A stretch of DNA of 18,003 bases from an uncultured Chloroflexota bacterium (GTDB lineage: Bacteria; Chloroflexota; Chloroflexia; Thermomicrobiales; UBA6265), in contig CALGSZ010000021.1 of NCBI GenBank assembly GCA_937901745.1, forward strand, positions 1 to 18,003. The letters are read 5' to 3'. The position numbers and the translations under genes were made by a program. A model generated the notes under the pieces. That model had not been told where the DNA came from. It was given only the letters and a program-made list of their open reading frames with translations, and did not search any database. This document shows positions 7,568 through 13,933 of this stretch, piece by piece (position 1 is the stretch's first letter; every line of letters begins with the position of its first letter).

Positions 7568-7866
7568 CGTCCTCCTCCCGTGTTCGAGTTTGCATTCAGC
7601 CGCTTCGGCGCCGCGACCGCTTGCGGTCGCTCATCCCGAGCCCACCGTCTCCGTGGCTGAACAATAGAGTCGCGGCGCCCATGGTTCCAGGTCTTCTCCT
7701 CCATAGCTAACCGAGGCAAGATCGTTCGCCGGTGCATCCAGGAGGGCCCGGAGAGCGCGGTTTCTGTCCTGGCAGAACTACCCTCTGGCGCGGAAGAGCT
7801 GCGGCGAAGCGCCGCCAGCAGGCGCCTGACCCTTCGCAGCGCGCGCGATCGGTAAGCGCCGTTCAC
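7564..7866 (-). CDS. Arg-rich small protein (100 aa), function unknown
   Basis: A GTG start at 7866 overlaps the sigma-like gene's TGA (GTGA, 7863-7866), and its own TGA overlaps the next ATG (ATGA, 7564-7567). Exact 4-nt coupling at both ends is the main reason to believe it. The protein is strongly basic (YRSRALRRVRRLLAALRR at the N-terminus; RRRWARDERPQAV near the end), with no recognisable domain, membrane segment or signal. The basic character could suit nucleic-acid binding or interaction with RNA polymerase. An alternative is that it is a non-coding gap of about 300 nt whose frame happens to stay open; the double overlap argues against this but does not exclude it. Confidence 0.5.
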   Translation of the reverse strand: MNGAYRSRALRRVRRLLAALRRSSSAPEGSSARTETALSGPSWMHRRTILPRLAMEEKTWNHGRRDSIVQPRRRWARDERPQAVAAPKRLNANSNTGGGR

Positions 7867-8519
7867 TGCCGGCCCCCTTTGAGCGGGCGGCCCGTCGATC
7901 CGCTTTCAGGGCCCGGAGCAAGACTCTTCAGAAGGCGGCTCTTACGTGCCGCAACAGCATCTGCGGAGAGGTCACAGTGCTGGGCGATCTCCGACGGACC
8001 GTACCCAAAGAGATAGGCGTCGAAGATTCGTTCGCTGAGCGCACCGCGGTTCCCGACTCGAGCGCGCAGCTCCCTTAGGGTTTCGCGAGCGAGCACAATC
8101 CGCTCAGGGGCGAGGGATGTCGAGAGACGGTCACCCAAGGTTTCCGTGCCGTCTGCTCCGATCGGCGAATCCAAGGAGACCGCAGCGCTCGGAGTGGCTC
8201 GCCTGCTGCCATCCTGGTGAAAGCGTTGCGCCTGCGTCGTGCGCAGCTCCCACAAGAACGTCCGGCGAACCAATCGCCGCACCGCACTACGAGACGGCCT
8301 GTCAGATCGGTCGCAGCCGAGTTCGGGCCGCCGCATCAATGTCGTGATCGCGCGGTCGGACACCCTGTCGTGCAACTCGTCGGAGGCGGCGGCGCGACGT
8401 TCCCGGAGAACCCGCAACTCGGAGATCGCGAGACGGAGAACCTGATCCACATGCGAACCCTTGTGGTGCCCGACCGACCGCATCCGGCGACGACGTTGCG
8501 CTCCGTACCCGCCGCTCAT
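7863..8519 (-). CDS. Sigma-70-family-like regulator (ECF/region 4 type)
   Basis: At 218 aa it has the size of an ECF sigma factor. Residues of about 77-130 (SAVRRLVRRTFLWELR..., VSLDSPIGADGTETLGDRL) resemble the region 2/3 boundary. Residues 163-200 (ERIFDAYLFGYGPSEIAQHC then DLSADAVAARKSRLLKSL) form a region-4-type helix-turn-helix that would contact the -35 element. The classical region 2.1-2.2 core-binding helix is weak, so it may be a divergent sigma factor or a sigma-like DNA-binding adaptor. The ATG at 8519 has GGAGG 8 nt upstream. Its stop overlaps the next ORF (GTGA), so it is co-expressed with the GHKL ATPases. This suggests it directs their transcription or senses the state of RNA polymerase, which is inference. 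No anti-sigma gene is evident. Confidence 0.6.
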   Translation of the reverse strand: MSGGYGAQRRRRMRSVGHHKGSHVDQVLRLAISELRVLRERRAAASDELHDRVSDRAITTLMRRPELGCDRSDRPSRSAVRRLVRRTFLWELRTTQAQRFHQDGSRRATPSAAVSLDSPIGADGTETLGDRLSTSLAPERIVLARETLRELRARVGNRGALSERIFDAYLFGYGPSEIAQHCDLSADAVAARKSRLLKSLAPGPESGSTGRPLKGGRQ

Positions 8520-8670
8520 TACGGACGCCTCCGCGTGCGACGGCTGAGCCTGGCGCTCCGCCGGCGCGCTCGTTCTGCATGCGCTCCCTCGCTCGCTCCA
8601 GGCAGTGGTCGCTCAGCTCGATTACGAGTCTGGGCTGCGGAGCGGCGCTGGCGGAGACTGCTTCTGACAT
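8302..8670 (-). CDS. Possible leading small ORF with strong Shine-Dalgarno (122 aa)
   Basis: AGGAGGT lies 5-6 nt before the ATG at 8670, the best ribosome site in the window, and a near-consensus promoter stands just upstream. The first 35 residues (MSEAVSASAAPQPRLVIELS then DHCLERARERMQNERAGG) look like real protein, ending in a charged helix. However, the frame then runs 218 nt into the sigma-like gene in another frame, where its composition becomes Arg/Ser/Gly-rich shadow sequence. Either a short leader protein overlaps the sigma gene, or a frameshift has separated an N-terminal extension of the sigma-like protein. The start is well supported; the end is not. Confidence 0.4.
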   Translation of the reverse strand: MSEAVSASAAPQPRLVIELSDHCLERARERMQNERAGGAPGSAVARGGVRNERRVRSATSSPDAVGRAPQGFACGSGSPSRDLRVAGSPGTSRRRLRRVARQGVRPRDHDIDAAARTRLRPI

Positions 8671-8704
8671 CACGTACCTCCTGGTTTCGGCTTTGCGCGG
8701 AGGC

Positions 8705-8733
8705 AATATAGCAGTATGCCAGCAGATACGCAA
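8705..8733 (-). promoter_or_regulatory. Sigma-A-type promoter for the GHKL operon
   Basis: On the - strand TTGCGT (-35, complement of 8728-8733), a 17-nt spacer and TATATT (-10, complement of 8705-8710) make a near-consensus housekeeping promoter. Transcription would start near 8698 and leave a leader of about 28 nt that includes the AGGAGGT. The promoter is AT-rich against a GC-rich background. It drives all five - strand genes, if they form one transcript. Confidence 0.6.
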
Positions 8734-8759
8734 GGAGTATTATGGGCGGACTGGAATAC
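8714..8759. promoter_or_regulatory. GTAT/ATAC dyads overlapping the GHKL-operon promoter
   Basis: GTAT-N8-ATAC (8714-8729) lies inside the promoter spacer and reaches the -35 box. GTATT-N13-AATAC (8737-8759) lies just upstream of it. A third, GTATA-N5-TATAC, occurs at 8923-8937 by the divergent promoter. They could be operators for a shared repressor, for example the HTH domain of the damaged ATPase. Spacers differ, so the case is weak. Confidence 0.3.
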
Positions 8760-8901
8760 AGCGGCGGGCGCAGGGCTATATCGCGCCGGGCTGTCGAGCG
8801 ATGAAGATACCCGCACCTTCTCGGGGCTGCCCGTTACCTTGTAGGCAGTCCCGCCTTCCGGGATCCCATAGATCCATGTCTACATCTTGTGCCTGGATCA
8901 T

Positions 8902-8929
8902 TTGCATCAGCATTCGCGCGCCGTATATC
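8902..8929 (+). promoter_or_regulatory. Promoter of the divergent 386-aa gene
   Basis: TTGCAT (8902-8907), a 16-nt spacer and TATATC (8924-8929) precede the ATG at 8960 by about 30 nt, so the mRNA leader would be around 23 nt. The -10 overlaps the dyad GTATA-TCCGC-TATAC (8923-8937), a good place for a repressor. It supports ATG 8960 over the more upstream in-frame ATG at 8876, which would lie before the promoter. Confidence 0.5.
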
Positions 8930-8959
8930 CGCTATACGCAGTACCCTTTGTCTATCTCG

Positions 8960-10120
8960 ATGGCCGACGACCAGACAGCCCTTCAATGGGAGGCGCCCCC
9001 AGAGCTGGCCACGGCGATCACCGCCGCCGTGCAGCTGCATCCCGACGCCTTCCCGAGCACCGACGCGCTCCTTTTGGAGGCCGTCAGTCGGCTCGTCTCC
9101 GAGCTCGCAACCGACCCTGACGCGGCAACGCCGCGCGGCATCGACTACGCCGCGATCAAGAAGCTCGTTGCGCGCTGGCTCGATCGGAATCTCGCTGCCG
9201 CGCCACGGGCCGCCACTCGGGTGGCTGAGTCATCCGCAGGCGCCGCCTCGCGCGCGCCCGTCGAGCCCGTGGAAATTGATAACGGCGCCGCGCTTGCCCC
9301 GGGCCGAGCTGTTGGTGACATCTCCCCGCCCCCCGATATCTCGATCACCCGTCTAAGGGAGCCCCCGCCAGGCACCGCGCTCAGCGGAAACGGCTCTCGA
9401 TACGTCCTTGCGGACGAGCCCCTGTTCGGGCTCCACAACCGCGATTACCCGTCTCTGTGGGCTGCGTCACACCTGTATGAGCGCGCGGCCGACGGCCCAG
9501 TCGGATTGAAGGAGTTCCTCGCCGAGCTGACCAAGGAGGCGTGGGAATTCTCCGAGGCACTCGCGGAGCTCGAGATCAGGGGCTGGCGCAAGCTGCGCGC
9601 CCTGTTTCCGAGCAACAGACAACGCCCTGAGTCTGCCGAGGATGGCTTCCGAGCTTTCGCCGTCGGGTCGATTCACGCAGTCCGCGGTGGCGACGGCCTA
9701 AAGCGACTCAGCGGTCCCCTGTTTCAGTGGCGGCTGGCCTATGTGATCGAGGACGGCGGGAGGGAGCTGATCGGCCGCACCGCCGTCGGGGCGGAGCTCT
9801 TGACAAATCTCGCCGGCATCAGCCTGATCCTTCCCCACGAGCCCGAGTACGCACGCGTGTTCCTTGCGCACCTCATGGAGCACGCCCCGGAGGACTGGGC
9901 GCTCCTACGCCGGGTACTCGAGCTCGCCGCCGAGCGCGCAAACCGCGCAACCCTTGTCGAGCAGCTGCAGAAGGAGCGGAGCTGGAGCCCCTCCCAGGCA
10001 TCGTCATACGCCGTAGGCTACGTCGGGCGCGCGCGAGAGTGGGGACTCATGGAGAGCCAGCTCTCGACCGATCGCCGTTACGAGCTCACCGAACTCGGTA
10101 GGGAGTACTTGAGCGCCTAA
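8960..10120 (+). CDS. Hypothetical protein with C-terminal winged-helix-like domain (386 aa)
   Basis: I do not recognise the family. The N-terminus (about residues 10-90, LATAITAAVQLHPDAFPSTD...) is helical. A Pro/Ala-rich linker (about 90-150) leads to a core with NRDYPSLWAASHLYERA and a long alpha-helical stretch (LKEFLAELTKEAWEFSEALA). The last 50 residues (SPSQASSYAVGYVGRAREWG and YELTELGREYLS) have the pattern of a winged helix ending in a regulator-like ELTELG wing. The frame extends upstream, but the promoter at 8902-8929 favours ATG 8960; there is no clear Shine-Dalgarno. It is divergent from the GHKL operon, sharing a promoter region with it. This placement suits a regulator or defence partner. 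Its stop overlaps by 4 nt the convergent helicase fragment, so that fragment was probably cut when this DNA arrived. Confidence 0.8.
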   Translation: MADDQTALQWEAPPELATAITAAVQLHPDAFPSTDALLLEAVSRLVSELATDPDAATPRGIDYAAIKKLVARWLDRNLAAAPRAATRVAESSAGAASRAPVEPVEIDNGAALAPGRAVGDISPPPDISITRLREPPPGTALSGNGSRYVLADEPLFGLHNRDYPSLWAASHLYERAADGPVGLKEFLAELTKEAWEFSEALAELEIRGWRKLRALFPSNRQRPESAEDGFRAFAVGSIHAVRGGDGLKRLSGPLFQWRLAYVIEDGGRELIGRTAVGAELLTNLAGISLILPHEPEYARVFLAHLMEHAPEDWALLRRVLELAAERANRATLVEQLQKERSWSPSQASSYAVGYVGRAREWGLMESQLSTDRRYELTELGREYLSA

Positions 10121-10638
10121 CGCCGGTCGGGAAGCTTGGGATCCGACCGAGCATCGAGGCCTTTGAGGCGCTCCCGGATCCCAACCAGAATCTCGCGGTC
10201 GGCGCGGACGGCATCCTCATACTCAGGACGAAAACCCGTCCGGGGCTGCGATTCGGCACCTCCACTTTCCAACGCTGCCTCGATCCAGGATGCAAGCCCT
10301 GAATCCTCCTCCTCGGCAGCGGCCGCGTCACGCAATGTGTCGCCCGTGAGAACGTACCCTCGCTCCCAGCCGAGAAGGAACGCATCATGGGCGGCGATCA
10401 TCTTTTCGACCGTTTCGAGACACGCCTGCCAACACGACTCGAAGCGCTTGAGCAGCCCTGAGCGCAAGAGCCCACCGAGCTGGGCCTCCACGGGCCTCTC
10501 CTCGCCGGCCAGCGTGTAGGCACTCGGTCGATAGCGCGCCATCGTGAGGCGGTCGATGCCGTCGACCACCGCCCGAAGGAGGCCCGGGTGGGCGCCGTCG
10601 ATGTTGCGCTCAGCTGCGGCCGGCCGAAGGCGTGCCAC
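10117..10638 (-). pseudogene. Internal fragment of an SNF2-type helicase
   Basis: The 173 residues resemble the region between the two RecA domains of SNF2-family helicases: IDRLTMARYRPSAY, then LGGLLRSGLLKRFESCWQAC (compare the LLLKR.ESS..AF block of such proteins), and ADREILVGIRERLKGLDARS followed by DPKL just before the second helicase domain. The frame ends there with PDRR and a stop. No Walker A, DEAH or C-terminal helicase motif is present. On the upstream side a TGA lies just before the GTG, and an AAGGAG only 1 nt from that GTG is a poor ribosome site. I read it as a remnant of a long helicase, as found in DISARM-like or other defence loci. If the recognition is wrong, it is an ordinary 173-aa hypothetical gene. 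Confidence 0.5.
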
Positions 10639-10679
10639 ACTCCTTCACCAGCCTTGGGGCATCGGCCACCGCTCACCCC

Positions 10680-10997
10680 TCAGACGTGGACCCAGATCCG
10701 GCCGTTCTCGGCGCGAACCGGATAGGTCTGGATGTCCTCGGAGACCGGAGGTTGAATCGCACGTCCAGTAGGGATGTGGAAGACCCCTTGATGCCTCGGG
10801 CACTCGATCGTGTCGTCCTGCAGATAGCCATCTGACAGGGACGCCTCCTCGTGCGTGCACCGATCAGCCGTAGCATATAGCTGATCTCCGATCCGGTACA
10901 AGGCGAGGAGCTGGCCCGCCGCCTCGACCTGGATCACATCGTCCTCGCCGGGCGGCAGGTCCTCCTCTGTCGCGACCTCGTGCCATTCGCCTGCCAT
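10680..10997 (-). CDS. Rieske [2Fe-2S] ferredoxin-type protein
   Basis: A soluble one-domain Rieske protein of 105 aa, the length of ferredoxin components of aromatic-ring dioxygenases or of NirD-like subunits. The cluster ligands are CTH (Cys47, His49) and CPRH (Cys66, His69), separated by the usual 16 residues. The start at ATG 10997 is backed by AGGGAG about 9 nt upstream. It follows the FGGY kinase by 33 nt on the same strand, so both are probably on one transcript. No oxygenase or reductase partner is in the window. It may pass electrons to an oxygenase encoded elsewhere, conceivably the desaturase upstream, but nothing in the sequence proves this. Confidence 0.88.
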   Translation of the reverse strand: MAGEWHEVATEEDLPPGEDDVIQVEAAGQLLALYRIGDQLYATADRCTHEEASLSDGYLQDDTIECPRHQGVFHIPTGRAIQPPVSEDIQTYPVRAENGRIWVHV

Positions 10998-11030
10998 TCC
11001 GCGCTGCTCCCTGCTGTCTGCGCCTCCGCG

Positions 11031-12653
11031 TCAGCCGGTGACCAGCGCCGCTTGTCCGCTGCCGTTCGACGCGGCCGCCTCGGCTGCGGCGTGCGCCGCG
11101 GGCTCCCTCTTCATCTGGCGGATGATCTGGGCGTGGCGGTCCATGTCGTCGCGGAGGTGGTCGTAGACGCTGTTCCAGAGTTCGAACAGCTCCCGGTAGA
11201 GCGCGTGACGCTCGGGATCGGGCTCGATCACCGCCTTGGTGTGGACGATGTCCTCGACCGGATCGGTCGGATCGGAGTAGATCCCTGCGCCCACCGCCGC
11301 GAGGAACGAGTCGCCCAGCGGCGCCCCCTCCTCGATGTCTGGGACGAGCAGCCGCTTGTTGGTCACGTCGGCGGTGATCTGGTTCCACAGCGCGCTCTTG
11401 GTGGGCCCGCCGTTGAGGATCAGCTGGTCGAACTCCACGCCCGCCTCCTCGGCGATCCGCACGTTCGAGTAGAGGTCGAACGCGACGCCCTCGATGAGCG
11501 CACGGATGAAGTGAGCGCGCGAGGTCGACGGCTGCATGCCGAAGAAGACTCCGGTCGCGTTCGTGTTCCAGCGCGGCGACAGTGAGTTGCCCAGATACGG
11601 CAGGTAGATCAGCCCGTCCGAGCCCGGCGGGATGTGCCGTGCCTGCGCCGTGAAGAGGTCGAACACGTTGCCGCGAATGCGCTCGGCGACGATCAGCTCG
11701 CCGTCGGCGAACATGTCACGGAACCACTTGAGCGACGCACCGGTAAATGCCATCGGAGCGTCGAACATCGTGAGGCCCGGCAGCACGTGCGGCCACTTGA
11801 GGATCCGGTACTCCTCGACGCGCTGCTCCGTGGGGATCATGATCCCCAGGTTCGAGCCGGTGCCCATCGAGTAGTAGGCCTGCCCCGCCTCGGTGACGCC
11901 TACGCCGAGCGCCGCGGAGCTGATGTCCGTGCCGCCCGCGACGACCACGGTGCCCGGTCGCAGCCCCGTCTCCTCCGCCGCGGCATCGGTTACCTCGCCG
12001 ACGACCTCGTGCGAGCGGTAGATGCGCGGGTACTTCTCGGGGGGAACGCCAATCGCCTCCGCCAGGTCGGTGTCCCAGCGCTCCTTCTGGTACTCGTACG
12101 GGTAGAAGAGGCCCGCGTCGCCGGTGTTGATCGTGAACTCGCCGCAGAGGCGCAGCGTGCAGTACCCCGCCGGCGAGAGAAACTTGTGGGTCTTCTCGAA
12201 GATCTCCGGCTCGTGCTTCTTGAGCCAGAGCGCCTTCGGCTCGATGAACCAAGGCGCGATCCGGTTCCCGTTGACGTAGTTGATCCGCTCCTCGCCCACG
12301 CGCTCGCGGATCTCCTCGCACTCGGGCACCGAGCGCCCGTCCATCCAGATCATCGCGTGCCGCAACGGCCGGCCGTCCTCGCCCACTGGCAGGGTGACGC
12401 CCACCAGGCCGGAGAGCGCGACGCCGCCGATCCGGTCCGCGAAGCCATCGCCCTGGGCGATGCAGCCGCGGATACAGCTGGCCACGGCGCCCCAGTAGTT
12501 GTCGGGATCCTGCTCCGCCCATCCGGGGTGCGGATGGAAGAGCGGATGCTCAGCCGAGGCGAAGGCGACTACCTTGCCCGTCTCGCAGTCCAGGATGCTC
12601 GCCTTGACATTGGTCGTCCCGATGTCGATGCCGAGCGATAGGTTCTTAGCCAC
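11031..12653 (-). CDS. FGGY-family carbohydrate kinase (xylulokinase-like)
   Basis: Phosphorylates a sugar or polyol with ATP in the cytosol. The fold signatures are the N-terminal phosphate loop GIDIGTTNVKASILD, the sugar-site MIWMDGR, and the second-domain phosphate and adenosine motifs GGTDISSAALGVG, YYSMGTGSNLG and LNGGPTKSALWNQITADVTN. The length (540 aa) is typical. Three in-frame GTG codons open the frame (12674, 12659, 12653); I chose 12653 (VAKNLSLGID) because AGAGG lies 7 nt before it. The substrate cannot be fixed from motifs: xylulose, ribulose, erythritol and related sugars are all possible. It lies downstream of a 13-bp inverted repeat (12690-12747) and upstream of the Rieske gene. 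The C-terminal Ala-rich tail is not part of the family core. Confidence 0.92.
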   Translation of the reverse strand: MAKNLSLGIDIGTTNVKASILDCETGKVVAFASAEHPLFHPHPGWAEQDPDNYWGAVASCIRGCIAQGDGFADRIGGVALSGLVGVTLPVGEDGRPLRHAMIWMDGRSVPECEEIRERVGEERINYVNGNRIAPWFIEPKALWLKKHEPEIFEKTHKFLSPAGYCTLRLCGEFTINTGDAGLFYPYEYQKERWDTDLAEAIGVPPEKYPRIYRSHEVVGEVTDAAAEETGLRPGTVVVAGGTDISSAALGVGVTEAGQAYYSMGTGSNLGIMIPTEQRVEEYRILKWPHVLPGLTMFDAPMAFTGASLKWFRDMFADGELIVAERIRGNVFDLFTAQARHIPPGSDGLIYLPYLGNSLSPRWNTNATGVFFGMQPSTSRAHFIRALIEGVAFDLYSNVRIAEEAGVEFDQLILNGGPTKSALWNQITADVTNKRLLVPDIEEGAPLGDSFLAAVGAGIYSDPTDPVEDIVHTKAVIEPDPERHALYRELFELWNSVYDHLRDDMDRHAQIIRQMKREPAAHAAAEAAASNGSGQAALVTG

Positions 12654-12689
12654 AGTCACACCTCTCTCTCCCACACAAGTGACAAGACC

Positions 12690-12747
12690 CTGACGATCAC
12701 GCTTCCGCGGGCGCCGATCGACTCGTGCGCGGTCGCGTGATCGTCAG
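12690..12747. repeat. Perfect 13-bp inverted repeat between desaturase and kinase
   Basis: CTGACGATCACGC (12690-12702) and GCGTGATCGTCAG (12735-12747) are exact reverse complements with a 32-nt GC-rich spacer. They lie between the desaturase stop and the kinase start, both on the - strand. No T-tract follows on either strand, so a classic intrinsic terminator is doubtful. An operator for the kinase, or a processing or attenuation structure, is equally likely. Confidence 0.7.
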
Positions 12748-12791
12748 TCGCCGAAATCCATCCGAGTGGCGAACTTAAGACGAATCGTTCA

Positions 12792-13769
12792 TCAGGCTAG
12801 GTCGTCCTCGATCCTCGGTATCGGCCTTCCAGCCCGAACGTCCTTGATCAATGACGTGTGCACCCGCACGTAGCCGTGCTCCACTGGGTGCTCCGGCAGG
12901 TGCTGGTGGAACCGCCCCAGCGCGTGGAACGGCACCGACGGAGCCAGGTGATGCGCAGCGTGGTAGGGCATGTTCCAGTAGAGGAAGCGGATCAGCGGGT
13001 TCGTGAGCGTGGTGCGGGTGTTCGTGAGCGGGTCCGGGCCCTCCTCCATGCCCGTGTGCTCGGCGATCCGCAGCATCCGCAGGACCGGCTCGCCCATCAT
13101 CCGCGGGATCACCCAGAAGAAGAGCACGGGCTGCCACCAGCCGGTAATCGCGACGCCGGCGGCGATCGCCAGGTAGAGCAGCAGCAGGATCTGCGACTCG
13201 CGCGAGACCCGGCCGCGCTCGGACTCAGGGATGAAGCGCTGCTCGAGCTCGTTGTAGCGCCCGGTGGCCGCGCGGTAGAGCGCGCCGAACAGCTTGGGCC
13301 AGAGCGAGGCGCCGAGGATCTCGGCGAAGTAGAGGCGGAAGTTGCTCGGCATCGGCACGAGGTCCGGGTCGCGCTCCGGGTCCTGCGTGTAGGTGTGGTG
13401 GTCGGCGTGCCGGTACTTGAAGTAGAGCGACGAGCGCCAGAGGACGAATCCGCAGAAGAACCCGACCACGTTGTTGAGCCAGCGCCGGCGGAACGCCGTC
13501 CCGTGCGTGCACTCGTGCATGCAGGCGAAGAGCATCACGAGAACGATCCCGTGCGCGAACATCGCCGGGATCATCAGCCACCAGGTGCCGAGGCTCACAT
13601 AGATCAAAAGGCCCGTGACGCCCGCGAGCGACAGATGGCCGGCCAGATGAAGCAGGGCCGGCACGTCGCTTCGCTGCTGGAGCTTGCGCAGCTCGCGCCG
13701 CTCGATCGGCAGGGGCGGCGGCGACGCCCACGGGTCGTGGGACGTGTCGGAGACCGACTGCGTCGTCAC
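12792..13769 (-). CDS. Membrane fatty acid desaturase
   Basis: Introduces a double bond into fatty acyl chains using a di-iron centre in the membrane. The three histidine boxes are present: HECTHGT (85-91), HADHH (121-125) and HAAHH (270-274), with an extra His at 238 (AEHTG). Hydrophobic segments lie at about 47-83 and 100-112 and again at about 193-222. The length from the chosen start is 325 aa. GTG 13769 (VTTQSVSDTS) is preferred because GGAGG stands 8 nt upstream; longer in-frame starts would add low-complexity residues. The gene is on the - strand ahead of the FGGY kinase and Rieske genes. A perfect dyad (13857-13871) upstream may regulate it. Head-group and regio-specificity cannot be told from the sequence. 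Confidence 0.9.
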   Translation of the reverse strand: MTTQSVSDTSHDPWASPPPLPIERRELRKLQQRSDVPALLHLAGHLSLAGVTGLLIYVSLGTWWLMIPAMFAHGIVLVMLFACMHECTHGTAFRRRWLNNVVGFFCGFVLWRSSLYFKYRHADHHTYTQDPERDPDLVPMPSNFRLYFAEILGASLWPKLFGALYRAATGRYNELEQRFIPESERGRVSRESQILLLLYLAIAAGVAITGWWQPVLFFWVIPRMMGEPVLRMLRIAEHTGMEEGPDPLTNTRTTLTNPLIRFLYWNMPYHAAHHLAPSVPFHALGRFHQHLPEHPVEHGYVRVHTSLIKDVRAGRPIPRIEDDLA

Positions 13770-13856
13770 TTGACTCACCTCCGGATAAGACTTCTCGCGC
13801 AGACGAGTCTCTCCCGAGCGGCCCCGTGCGTCCAATACATGTCGGGAACGCCCGCA

Positions 13857-13871
13857 ATAGACGCGGTCTAT
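13857..13871. promoter_or_regulatory. Palindromic operator-like site upstream of the desaturase
   Basis: ATAGACGCGGTCTAT is a perfect 6+3+6 inverted repeat about 90 nt upstream of the desaturase start and about 65 nt before the divergent PD-(D/E)XK start. A weaker AGAC-GA-GTCT occurs at 13801-13810. TetR- or GntR-type repressors of lipid genes bind sites of this form. No such regulator is nearby. Confidence 0.45.
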
Positions 13872-13933
13872 CCTGCCCGCGCGGCGCTCGAGCAGCGAGG
13901 ACGAGCATTCTGACGCCGTTAGAGTCCCCGGCC

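Noticed and set aside
11634..12641. 335-codon + strand frame opposite the FGGY kinase.
   Set aside because: Shadow frame; every FGGY signature is on the - strand and the + translation is Arg/Ala-rich without motifs.
12690..12747. Inverted repeat read as an intrinsic terminator of the desaturase gene.
   Set aside because: No T-tract on either strand and a 32-nt loop, so it is listed as a repeat of unknown role instead.
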